This document shows, in pieces, positions 57,412 through 64,000 of a stretch of 64,000 nt of DNA. Numbering within the stretch: the first letter of the stretch is position 1; every line of letters begins with the position of its first letter. The stretch spans positions 1 to 64,000 of the forward strand of contig JAUISX010000006.1 in the NCBI GenBank assembly GCA_030434245.1, read 5' to 3'. The notes below the pieces were generated by a model. It was not told the origin of the DNA and searched no databases. It worked only from the letters and a program-made list of their open reading frames with translations. The DNA comes from Porphyromonadaceae bacterium W3.11 (GTDB taxonomy: Bacteria > Bacteroidota > Bacteroidia > Bacteroidales > Porphyromonadaceae). The position numbers and the translations under genes are program-made.

Positions 57412-57720
57412 TTGACCAAGTCACAACTCATCCGTTGGCGACTTAGACAACTCTTTGCTATAGTCCTTTCCATCGGCATCCTTTATGGAGGCTACCGACT
57501 TCTTGCCATGATACTCACTCCCGAAGTCCTAACACTCATCGGCATTGTAGCTGGCTTTCTCATCCTGCGTTGGATAGTTCGCATTGTTCTCCGTATCGCC
57601 TTCACCATCTTTAGTCTATCTTTAATGTTTATGGAAAACAAAGCGAAAAAATATGTAGGTTTGCTACTCAGAGACGCATTCTGGCGTACACACTTTTGGG
57701 GACACTACCGCAGAAAATGA
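57412..57720 (+). CDS. Small membrane protein fused to IS-end sequence
   Basis: 102 residues from a TTG. Two hydrophobic helices (LFAIVLSIGILYGGYRLLAMI and VLTLIGIVAGFLILRWIVRIVL) are followed by a tail (ENKAKKYVGLLLRDAF on) encoded by the IS256-end remnant at 57614-57710. The native C-terminus is therefore lost and the start is uncertain, since the frame is open back to about 57337. The family is not recognised. The 238 bases before it, after DUF1896, show no clear gene. Confidence 0.4.
   Translation: MTKSQLIRWRLRQLFAIVLSIGILYGGYRLLAMILTPEVLTLIGIVAGFLILRWIVRIVLRIAFTIFSLSLMFMENKAKKYVGLLLRDAFWRTHFWGHYRRK
57614..57710 (+). repeat. Remnant of an IS256-type left end
   Basis: 97 bases that are the near-exact reverse complement of 53840-53935, i.e. 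the transposase-distal end of the IS256-type element including its terminal repeat (ACACACTTTTGGGGACACTA). No transposase accompanies it, so it is a leftover of a second, inverted copy or a rearrangement scar. It ends where the 158-bp repeat starts. Confidence 0.8.
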
Positions 57721-57867
57721 CCTTTTGATGAATACAAAACCCTATGTGTAGGTATTCAGCGGGAACCACCGTATAAGAAAAAGTCGCTGTAAAACACTGT
57801 TTTACAACGACTTTCCATTGATTTGAAGACCTATTTGAATACCTTGTTGAAACTCAAAATAAGACCT
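57710..57867. repeat. 158-bp direct repeat, right copy
   Basis: Near-identical and same orientation as 46569-46727, so 11.1 kb lie between the two starts. Its flanking DNA on the right (GCGGAAGCGGGGGAAGATG) differs from the DUF3945 gene beside the left copy. It starts at the outer end of the IS256 remnant. Confidence 0.88.
57778..57811 (-). terminator. Minus-strand terminator inside the right direct repeat
   Basis: A 14-bp stem with one mismatch (GTCGTTGTAAAACA with TGTTTTACAGCGAC) is followed by TTTTTCTTAT on the minus strand. The gene it once served is no longer present. Confidence 0.6.
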
Positions 57868-58076
57868 CTTGCGGAAGCGGGGGAAGATGAACTAACCTCC
57901 ATAACTTCCTATGTCTCATTCTCTTTATACACCCTCTGAAAACCCTGTAGCCGGATTGTAGCCAAGACAGACATTTTTGAGAGTACGCACAGAGTACACT
58001 TACTTTGTGTTATCCAAGTTCAAAAGTACTTCTTTTCTGAACAACCTCCAAATATTTGTATCCATCACCTCTCGAA

Positions 58077-58164
58077 GAGAGGTATGGCTACAATGCAAGT
58101 GCACGGTGCAAGTCCCTATATATAGAGGGAACTTGCACCGTGCACTTGCAGTACCTACCCTCTC
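58077..58164. repeat. 88-bp inverted repeat with perfect 18-bp core arms
   Basis: GCAAGTGCACGGTGCAAG (58095-58112) and its exact complement (58132-58149) flank a TATATATA-centred loop that itself pairs (TCCCT/AGGGA). Outer GAGAGG/CCTCTC arms extend it. About 410 bases between the direct repeat and the next ATG hold little else. A terminator, an origin or oriT-type structure, or an att site are possible. Confidence 0.8.
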
Positions 58165-58292
58165 TTTCGATTATAATGCCTAATGGTTATATATCACCAA
58201 ATAATAGCATTATAATCTTCGCTCTATATGCACAGGCTTTGCAAATTTGCAGTCAAGAAATAATCACATGAGTTGTATGATGAAATGCAAAG

Positions 58293-58751
58293 ATGAGCAA
58301 TATGAAAAGACTATACGTTGTGGAGCCTACTTTGGAAACCATCTTGTCCTCTTTGGGGAATGGCAAAGCCTTGGCAATGGATGCAGGCATAGATTATTCG
58401 GCGTTTTTGAAACATGCCAAACTTCAGAGCAACTTGACACTTAGCTCCTACCTTAAATGTGCTGGAGCAATGGAGCATACGGTGTTTTTATTGCATATTC
58501 CATCAGAAATAGTAGAGTCAGCAGTCCAACAAAAAAGCTCGATTGGCGAGCATCATTGCGTTATAAGCCTTGATGGACTTTTGAGGATATTGGAGGAGGC
58601 TTATGATCCACAAAGAAAAGAGATTCTAAAAGAACTAGCAGAAACTTTACTAAGTATGGTTGGTACAGAAAAACTGGTTGACAAGCTTGAAATGATGATA
58701 GCTATCTTAAAAGGAGAAGAATTAATCAAAGAGAGTACTCATGAAAGTTGA
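58293..58751 (+). CDS. Unknown protein, first gene of a mobile-element module
   Basis: 152 residues, soluble. I recognise no family. The sequence is mixed alpha/beta with NGKALAMDAGIDYSAFLKHAKL, LTLSSYLKCAGAMEHTVFLLH and a helical, acidic C-terminus (YDPQRKEILKELAETLLSMVG). It overlaps the next gene by 11 bases, so it belongs to the same translated unit as the HTH protein and primase-helicase. An alternative ATG is at 58302. Confidence 0.65.
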   Translation: MSNMKRLYVVEPTLETILSSLGNGKALAMDAGIDYSAFLKHAKLQSNLTLSSYLKCAGAMEHTVFLLHIPSEIVESAVQQKSSIGEHHCVISLDGLLRILEEAYDPQRKEILKELAETLLSMVGTEKLVDKLEMMIAILKGEELIKESTHES

Positions 58752-59148
58752 AGAGCAAAACTATACAGGTGAATTAGTTCATGAAATCAAGCAGTTGCGA
58801 AGAGAGGTAGGTGCGGTTTACAACTTTATCTCGGAACTGAAAAGGGACTATGAAGTCCTTGAAGATAAGATTGAATTGAACTCTTCTGATGTAATGAGGC
58901 TTCTTGGCATCTCAAGAGCTTCTCTTGCACGCTGGCGAGACTCTAACGCTGTCCCTTTTCGTTATGTCTCTGCGAATCATGTGGTATATCCTTTCAAGGG
59001 GCTGTATATAGCTGTCAAGACTGGTAGAGCAACCTTCAAGGGCTTTAGGCGAATTGAGGCTATACAGAGACTGAATGCCTACAAAGATGGGGTCATAAAG
59101 GGTTATCTCGGTGAAGAGGAGCCTGAAATGTTGTTTGAAGAGCTATGA
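58741..59148 (+). CDS. Helix-turn-helix DNA-binding protein
   Basis: 135 residues. An N-terminal coiled coil (VHEIKQLRREVGAVYNFISEL) precedes a MerR/excisionase-like winged HTH (SSDVMRLLGISRASLARWRDSNAVPFRYVSANHVVYP). It may act as an excisionase or replication-initiation helper. It overlaps both neighbours (11 and 4 bases). Confidence 0.75.
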   Translation: MKVEEQNYTGELVHEIKQLRREVGAVYNFISELKRDYEVLEDKIELNSSDVMRLLGISRASLARWRDSNAVPFRYVSANHVVYPFKGLYIAVKTGRATFKGFRRIEAIQRLNAYKDGVIKGYLGEEEPEMLFEEL

Positions 59149-61193
59149 ACTTCAAGGAGGAAATACTCAATCGCACCAATAGAGGCTTGGACGTATTCAC
59201 GTACTATATGCCTGTAGACTTTGCGCCTAAGCGTAACTTTCGCAACCCTTTCTATGAGGACAAGAGAGCATCTTGTAACATCTACTTCGATAGCAAGAAT
59301 GACTGTTACCGCATGAAGGACTTTGGGGACGAACTCTATTCAGGGGACTGCTTCTGGTTTGTAGCAATGGTGGCGGGACTTGATGTTAGGCGAGATTTCC
59401 GCAATGTCCTTCAAATGATAAATAGAGACTTAGGACTTAATCTTAGAATCGACCAAGAGACTGTGGTGTCAAATATGAGCAGAAAACGCCCAAGCAATCG
59501 AGTGACACCCCAAGTGACCTCTGAAGCTCCAAAGCGATATGATTTTACCTCAAAGGCTTTTAGTCAAAGAGAACTCATGTTTTGGTTTCGTTATGGGATT
59601 ACAGAGGAGGTACTTCGCCGTTTTCATGTGAAAGCATTGACCTGCTTTAAGTCGGTCAATCGGGAGGGAAAACCTTACTCGATATATTCTAATGATGAGG
59701 ACCCAATGTTTGGCTATGTCATGCAAGGCTTTATTAAGGTTTATCGGCCTCACAGCAGTGTCCGCTTCCTTTATGGAGGAGAGAAGGTTGATGATTACGT
59801 TTTTGGGCTTGAGCAACTTTCCAATAAGGGTGATGTAGTCTACATAACTGGTGGAGAAAAGGATGTGATGAGCCTCTCCGCCCATGGCTTCAATGCTATT
59901 TGCTTTAATAGTGAAACTTCCGATATTCCAAAGCCTCTGATGGAACTCCTGAGTCGAAGATTTAGGCATATCGTCATCTTGTACGACGTAGACGAAACAG
60001 GTATTCGGGCTTCATATAAGGTTTTACAAACCTTTTCAGAGCTACCAATTCTTAGGCTGGAACTGCCATTAGATGGCGGTAAAGAGCAGAAGGACATATC
60101 GGATTTTTTCTCAATGGGGCGGATAGCGACTGACCTCAAAGGACTATTAGCCAAGGAACTTAACAAGCTATATGCAAATACGCTTATGATGATGAAGTCC
60201 TGTGAGATAGACTATAATAACCCGCCTGAGGTCTCCAACTCCATTGTGTCCGTCAATGGTGTTCCATTGGGGACACAGGATAACCTTTTCTGTATTACAG
60301 GAGGTGAAGGTACAGGAAAGAGTAATTACATTTCTGCCATCCTCTCAGGGGTTATTAGCAACGAGCCATTAGAAGCAGAGTCGACCTTAGGACTACGTGT
60401 CTCAGCTAATCCAAAGAAGTATGCTGTCCTGCATTATGATACAGAGCAATCAGAAGCCCAATTACATAAGAACTTAGGGCGGACACTCTCACGTGCAGGG
60501 TTAGATAGGGTTCCTTCCTTCTTCCACTCATTTTACTTGGCTTCTCTTTCTCGCCAGGAACGTCTGAAGCTCATTCGCGATAGTATGGATATGCTTTATC
60601 ACAAATACAATGGTATTCAGCTAGTCGTTATTGATGGGATTGCGGATTTGATCCGTTCTGCCAATGATGAAAGCGAGAGTATAGCAGTAGTTGACGAACT
60701 ATATCGTCTTGCGGGTATTTACAATACTTGCATCATCTGTGTACTTCACTTCGTGCCCAATGGTGTGAAGTTACGAGGGCATATCGGCTCTGAACTCCAA
60801 AGAAAAGCAGCAGGCATTCTTTCGATTGAGAAGGACGATAACCCTGAATTGTCTGTGGTTAAGGCTCTCAAGGTGAGGGATGGTAGTCCTTTGGATGTCC
60901 CGATGATGCTCTTTGGGTGGGACAAAGAGTTGGATATGTTTGCTTATAGGGGTGAGAAGTCCAAGGCGGAAAAAGAAAAGCGTAAGACTGTAGACTTGGT
61001 CTCTGTAGCTAAAGAGATACTAAAAGAGCAAGAGCAGGTGCCCTACAGCGACTTGGTTGTCGCTGTGATGGAGGAGATGGATGTCAAGGACAGAACGGCG
61101 AAGAAGTATATCGCCTATATGAGAGAACAAAATATCTTATCTCAAGACAGCACAGGAAACTACATAAGAGGAAAGCTATGTCATGCTTCTTGA
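59145..61193 (+). CDS. Primase-helicase (Toprim plus RecA-like ATPase)
   Basis: 682 residues. The N-terminus resembles a CHC2-type primase domain ([17 protein letters not shown] ... [22 protein letters not shown]). A Toprim domain follows ([19 protein letters not shown] near 235; [11 protein letters not shown] near 278). The second half is a DnaB/RepA-like ATPase with Walker [10 protein letters not shown] near 385 and Walker [12 protein letters not shown], then a winged tail. It probably replicates the element's excised form. It overlaps the HTH genes on both sides (4 and 16 bases). Confidence 0.85.
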   Translation: MNFKEEILNRTNRGLDVFTYYMPVDFAPKRNFRNPFYEDKRASCNIYFDSKNDCYRMKDFGDELYSGDCFWFVAMVAGLDVRRDFRNVLQMINRDLGLNLRIDQETVVSNMSRKRPSNRVTPQVTSEAPKRYDFTSKAFSQRELMFWFRYGITEEVLRRFHVKALTCFKSVNREGKPYSIYSNDEDPMFGYVMQGFIKVYRPHSSVRFLYGGEKVDDYVFGLEQLSNKGDVVYITGGEKDVMSLSAHGFNAICFNSETSDIPKPLMELLSRRFRHIVILYDVDETGIRASYKVLQTFSELPILRLELPLDGGKEQKDISDFFSMGRIATDLKGLLAKELNKLYANTLMMMKSCEIDYNNPPEVSNSIVSVNGVPLGTQDNLFCITGGEGTGKSNYISAILSGVISNEPLEAESTLGLRVSANPKKYAVLHYDTEQSEAQLHKNLGRTLSRAGLDRVPSFFHSFYLASLSRQERLKLIRDSMDMLYHKYNGIQLVVIDGIADLIRSANDESESIAVVDELYRLAGIYNTCIICVLHFVPNGVKLRGHIGSELQRKAAGILSIEKDDNPELSVVKALKVRDGSPLDVPMMLFGWDKELDMFAYRGEKSKAEKEKRKTVDLVSVAKEILKEQEQVPYSDLVVAVMEEMDVKDRTAKKYIAYMREQNILSQDSTGNYIRGKLCHAS

Positions 61194-61489
61194 AAGAACC
61201 GCCAGAGTCCTCTGAACATAAATCAGAGTTTGAGCTTCTAAAGGAGATGCTTGTCAATATGGAGGGTAAGCTAAATCAATTGCTTGCCCTTCAAGAGACA
61301 ACCATTCACCCTCCGATGCGACCAGAATACCTCGATATTATAGATGTCTCAAAGCTCCTCAAGGTGGAGCAAAAGACCATCTACAATTGGGTTTCGCTCG
61401 GTAAGATCCCATTTATCAAAGCCAATGGACGCCTGCTTTTTCTAAGGCACGAAATAGACGAGATGCTCCGTCGACGAGAGGAGTGGTAG
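61178..61489 (+). CDS. Excisionase-like HTH protein
   Basis: 103 residues. After a coiled-coil start ([20 protein letters not shown]) comes the MerR-type HTH_17 motif: [47 protein letters not shown], the form typical of Bacteroidota element excisionases. It overlaps the primase-helicase gene by 16 bases. It probably directs excision or controls the module. Confidence 0.85.
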   Translation: MSCFLKEPPESSEHKSEFELLKEMLVNMEGKLNQLLALQETTIHPPMRPEYLDIIDVSKLLKVEQKTIYNWVSLGKIPFIKANGRLLFLRHEIDEMLRRREEW

Positions 61490-61586
61490 AGTTAATCACA
61501 TAAGTATGGTCAGAAGAGAGATTAGTCGGGGATTCTTTTGCTACAAGTTTATTTTGCCGTATATTTGTAAGCAGAATAGCGTGCAA

Positions 61587-62348
61587 ATGTCGACTAAAAT
61601 AAAGAAGCTGCAGAGACAATCTCAAAAGACTCCAGTTCTCTTCTCAGCTTGGTTGGAGCAACAAGGGCTTACAAGGTCAGAGTTGGCTGACTTTGTTAAG
61701 AGTAATTGGCTACAACGAATAGCAAATGGAGTATATTGTTTTGATGGATATACTCCGACCCTATATGCCGTTCTCTATTCCTATTACGAACTTTTAGGCA
61801 AGAAATATGTTTTAGGAGCATCTACTGCTTTGGGATTAAGGGGGTTTTCTCATTATGGATATGTAGGAGATGAACCTATATTCTTATATGAACAAAATGG
61901 TGAGCATATCCCAAAATGGCTTAAGACAAGTGCCCTCTTTGAGAATCTACTGGTATATAGTAGCAATCTCTTTGCTGGTAGTGAATTGGGTATAGAGTTA
62001 CTTGAAGTGGGAGGCTATGAAGTATTTGCATCCTCTCCAGAAAGGGCTATACTTGAAACTTTGTCATTGTCACCTAAGTTTTATTCTCTTATGGATATAT
62101 ACTATGTAACAGAGATGCTTACTACATTAAGACCCAAGTTGTTACAAGAGTTATTGGAATTGAGTCGTTCTGTCAAAGTCAATCGATTACTCTTATACTT
62201 TGCAGACAAAGCTCACCTACCATGGTTTAAGCAGCTTGATGTTGCAAAAATCAATTTGGGAAGCGGGACAAGAGCCTTAGCAAATCCTGGTGTCTATGTG
62301 GATAAATATCAGATAACTGTTCCTCAAGAATTATATGATTACGAATAA
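61587..62348 (+). CDS. AbiEi-family antitoxin
   Basis: 253 residues from ATG 61587 (MSTKIKKLQRQSQ); an in-frame ATG at 61506 would add an unlikely hydrophobic start. The N-terminal winged HTH (FSAWLEQQGLTRSELADFVKSNWLQRIANGVYCF) and C-terminal AbiEi domain (LGASTALGLRGFSHYG, ELGIELLEVGGYEVFASSPERAILETL) mark the antitoxin/autorepressor of type IV AbiE systems. It overlaps the toxin gene by 14 bases, the standard arrangement. Confidence 0.88.
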   Translation: MSTKIKKLQRQSQKTPVLFSAWLEQQGLTRSELADFVKSNWLQRIANGVYCFDGYTPTLYAVLYSYYELLGKKYVLGASTALGLRGFSHYGYVGDEPIFLYEQNGEHIPKWLKTSALFENLLVYSSNLFAGSELGIELLEVGGYEVFASSPERAILETLSLSPKFYSLMDIYYVTEMLTTLRPKLLQELLELSRSVKVNRLLLYFADKAHLPWFKQLDVAKINLGSGTRALANPGVYVDKYQITVPQELYDYE

Positions 62349-63240
62349 TTATAGAAGTAAAGTAGAGCTTCTTATACGCATTATTCCAGCCGTAACAGAG
62401 GAAGGGGATTTGGCGATACATGGTGGCACAGCCATCAATCTTTTTGTCAAAGACCTTCCTCGCTATTCAATAGATATTGATCTAACCTATATCCCAATAT
62501 TAGATCGTAAAGCCAGCCTTGACAACATCAACGCCTGTTTAAGAAGAATCTCAGAAAAATTGAGACAATCTATTAAGGGCATTCAAATTACTCATCGTCC
62601 AGAAATTTGCAAGCTTCTTTGTAGCTTCAGAGGATGTCAAGTCAAGATTGAAGTTAATCAGACAAAGCGTGGCCTTGTTTCTGGCTCTCCTAAGTTAACC
62701 CCTTTGTGTGCTAAGGCTCAAGATGAATTTATGATGTACTGTGAAGCTAATGTTGTTCCTATTCCACTTTTATATGGAGGAAAGATAGCTGCCGCTCTTT
62801 CTCGACAACATCCCAGAGACCTCTTCGATGTGAAGTACATGGATTATTCCTTGTCTGATGTGAAAGAAGGGATACTATATAGTCTTCTTGGTAGTGATCG
62901 TCCAATCTCAGAGTCAATTGCTCCTAACCTAATTGACCAGACTAAGGTTATGGAGACACAATTCATGGGGATGACCGAGATACCCTTTACTTATCAAGAC
63001 TATGAAGCTACTCGTATTAATTTAATCCAAGGGCTCCAAAATCTATTCTCTGAAACAGAAAAAGACTTCTTGATTTCGTTTGAAAGCGGAGAACCTCAAT
63101 GGTCTCTGCTCTCCTACCAAAGCTTTGAGACTTACCCCTCAGTAGAGTGGAAACTTTTGAATATTGAAAAATTGAAACAAAGTGATCCTGAGGGTTTTGC
63201 CAAACAAATCAAGAAGTTAAAAGAGGTACTCGGTAGATAA
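62335..63240 (+). CDS. AbiEii-family nucleotidyltransferase toxin
   Basis: 301 residues. Nucleotidyltransferase motif I is HGGTAINLF (residues 29-37) followed by S45-x-D47-x-D49, the metal-binding pair. The later KIEVNQT region and LYGGKIAAALSRQHPRDLFDVKYM carry the other motifs. AbiEii toxins modify tRNA or use GTP to stop growth, giving phage abortive infection or element maintenance. All motifs look intact, so the pair should be functional. Confidence 0.9.
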   Translation: MITNNYRSKVELLIRIIPAVTEEGDLAIHGGTAINLFVKDLPRYSIDIDLTYIPILDRKASLDNINACLRRISEKLRQSIKGIQITHRPEICKLLCSFRGCQVKIEVNQTKRGLVSGSPKLTPLCAKAQDEFMMYCEANVVPIPLLYGGKIAAALSRQHPRDLFDVKYMDYSLSDVKEGILYSLLGSDRPISESIAPNLIDQTKVMETQFMGMTEIPFTYQDYEATRINLIQGLQNLFSETEKDFLISFESGEPQWSLLSYQSFETYPSVEWKLLNIEKLKQSDPEGFAKQIKKLKEVLGR

Positions 63241-63575
63241 CACCTATTGTCACTTGAAATCCGAGGCCTTCTTACTGTATCCTTCAAACAGGCATATATT
63301 ATCATCCATAATGCACAAAATCACTCACATATGATTATGTGCAAATACACTGATTATATGTTTATGCGCAAAAGGATCGTAGGTTATTGTGGGTTAGAAA
63401 GTTTAGGACACACCAAAAAGCCCCGAGTGAAATACCTCAAAAACACTGAATAACAGGGGCAAATATAATTTGCCTGTCGCAAATGTATGGTGAGTTTGCG
63501 ACCAGAAAGGCGGCGTAATCATATTTTTTACTGCTGTTTACAGAGAGTTGTTTGCCTCAATAAAAAGAATTTCAT
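63241..63575. other. Gap after the AbiE pair
   Basis: About 335 bases with no supported gene. Near 63420 lies a weak minus-strand terminator. The stretch 63247-63453 is open in one plus frame but has no family features or leader. Confidence 0.5.
63415..63460 (-). terminator. Possible terminator of the right-edge minus-strand gene
   Basis: On the minus strand GCCCC and GGGGC, 31 bases apart, are followed by TTTTTGG. It lies about 115 bases after the stop codon of the gene at 63576. The stem is short, so confidence is low. Confidence 0.3.
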
Positions 63576-64000
63576 CTAATGCCACTTGGGGCGGTAGCTG
63601 TTCTTGGGAGAGTCGTTGTCGGGGTTTTGAGATTGGTTCGCTTGTGGCTTTATCGCTCCTTGCTCAGACACTCGGGACGACAATGTGGGACTTTCATCGA
63701 CTTCGTTAGACTGCTGTTGTTCTGGAGTGTCGTCGGCATCAGAAGGAGGGGTGAGAGAGAGTGCTATTTTACGGTCAAGTTCGGAGGCTTGGCTTTTTAG
63801 AAAGCGAAGTTCCTCCTCTTTCTTCCAGGAGCCATTGGCTATCTCCCTATAGGTAGAGATAGAAGCGGTCACCTTAGCGAGTTCCTTTTGGTGGCTCTCA
63901 ATGACCTTTGGGATACGCTCCAGAGCATTAACGAAGTTACGACAAGCCAGCTTTGGGTCAGTTGCCAAGGCCCCATTGTTATAGGTGTAGTAGATATTAC
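63576..64000 (-). CDS. C-terminus of a large conjugative-element protein (helicase/methylase type)
   Basis: The last 141 or so codons of a gene that enters from the right edge; the frame is open across the edge (YYTYNNGALATDPKLACRNF at the start). The ALATDPKLACRNFVNALERIPKVIESHQ helix, STYREIANGSWKKEEELRFLKSQASELDRKIAL and the Pro/Gln/Ser-rich tail resemble the C-terminus of the large SNF2-helicase/N6-methylase proteins of Bacteroidota conjugative transposons. The assignment is from memory of that family. Confidence 0.65.
   Translation of the reverse strand, partial: NIYYTYNNGALATDPKLACRNFVNALERIPKVIESHQKELAKVTASISTYREIANGSWKKEEELRFLKSQASELDRKIALSLTPPSDADDTPEQQQSNEVDESPTLSSRVSEQGAIKPQANQSQNPDNDSPKNSYRPKWH

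Noticed and set aside
57114-57479. 121-codon minus-strand ORF overlapping DUF1896 and the small membrane protein
   Set aside because: It overlaps two better-supported frames and I recognise no domain; a decayed gene in 57180-57330 remains possible.
63247-63453. 68-codon plus ORF after the AbiE pair
   Set aside because: Unusual composition, no leader and no homology pattern; it overlaps the probable minus-strand terminator.
1-64000. tRNA, rRNA, tmRNA or other standard RNA genes
   Set aside because: Reading both strands, I saw no T-loop/acceptor arrangement or rRNA-like block; a covariance search would be needed to be certain.

Overview
The window looks like a chromosomal segment of an anaerobic, amino-acid-fermenting member of the Bacteroidota, most likely Porphyromonas or a close relative. 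The signs are a B12-dependent methylaspartate (glutamate mutase) operon, TAnnTTTG-type promoters, Bacteroidota-only families (GLPGLI, PcfK/PcfJ, DUF1896, DUF3945, putative porin) and a fused DAHP synthase/chorismate mutase. The genus is inferred. I saw no rRNA, tRNA or CRISPR array.

Layout. 1-7617 (minus): glutamate fermentation operon glmS-glmL-glmE-mal, three conserved but uncharacterised genes, and the start of a class I fumarase/mesaconase alpha subunit. 8672-17856: lipoprotein, NtrC-type response regulator, sensor kinase, and a TolC-HlyD-ABC export operon behind a good sigma-54 promoter. 18230-21460: tricorn-like secreted protease. 22771-25656 (plus): serS, a DUF3108 protein and an HD hydrolase. 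25667-35582 (minus): a tight ten-gene run, in transcription order a DivIC-like protein, membrane protein, glycosyltransferase, pyrC, porin, solute-binding protein, DEAD helicase, nrnA, DAHP synthase/chorismate mutase and folB. 35899-37457: an IS3 element. 37703-43434 (plus): menaquinone operon menF-D-B-C-E. 43676-45016: an AT-rich orphan gene with a possible PD-(D/E)xK nuclease core.

From about 45.3 kb to the right edge the DNA is a mosaic of conjugative/mobilisable element pieces. It holds split pcfK and truncated pcfJ, a broken DUF3945 gene, a decaying bacteriocin/RiPP-type export cassette (VKOR-thioredoxin, GLPGLI, TonB-receptor-like protein, C39 ABC transporter), an IS256-type element, a frameshifted tyrosine integrase, DUF1896, a primase-helicase module with HTH proteins, an AbiEi/AbiEii toxin-antitoxin pair and the C-terminus of a large element protein. 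Perfect 34-bp inverted repeats, near-identical 158-bp direct repeats, a 97-bp IS-end duplication and an 88-bp hairpin mark rearrangement or recombination points.

How the genes fit together: the left operon converts glutamate through methylaspartate and mesaconate towards citramalate. DAHP synthase/chorismate mutase directs carbon to chorismate, which MenF-MenE convert towards menaquinone for anaerobic electron transport. The two-component pair probably controls the adjacent efflux operon through sigma-54. A roughly 90-bp palindromic repeat occurs three times in the core part (8355, 21975, 35803), and its central stem differs by paired changes between copies.
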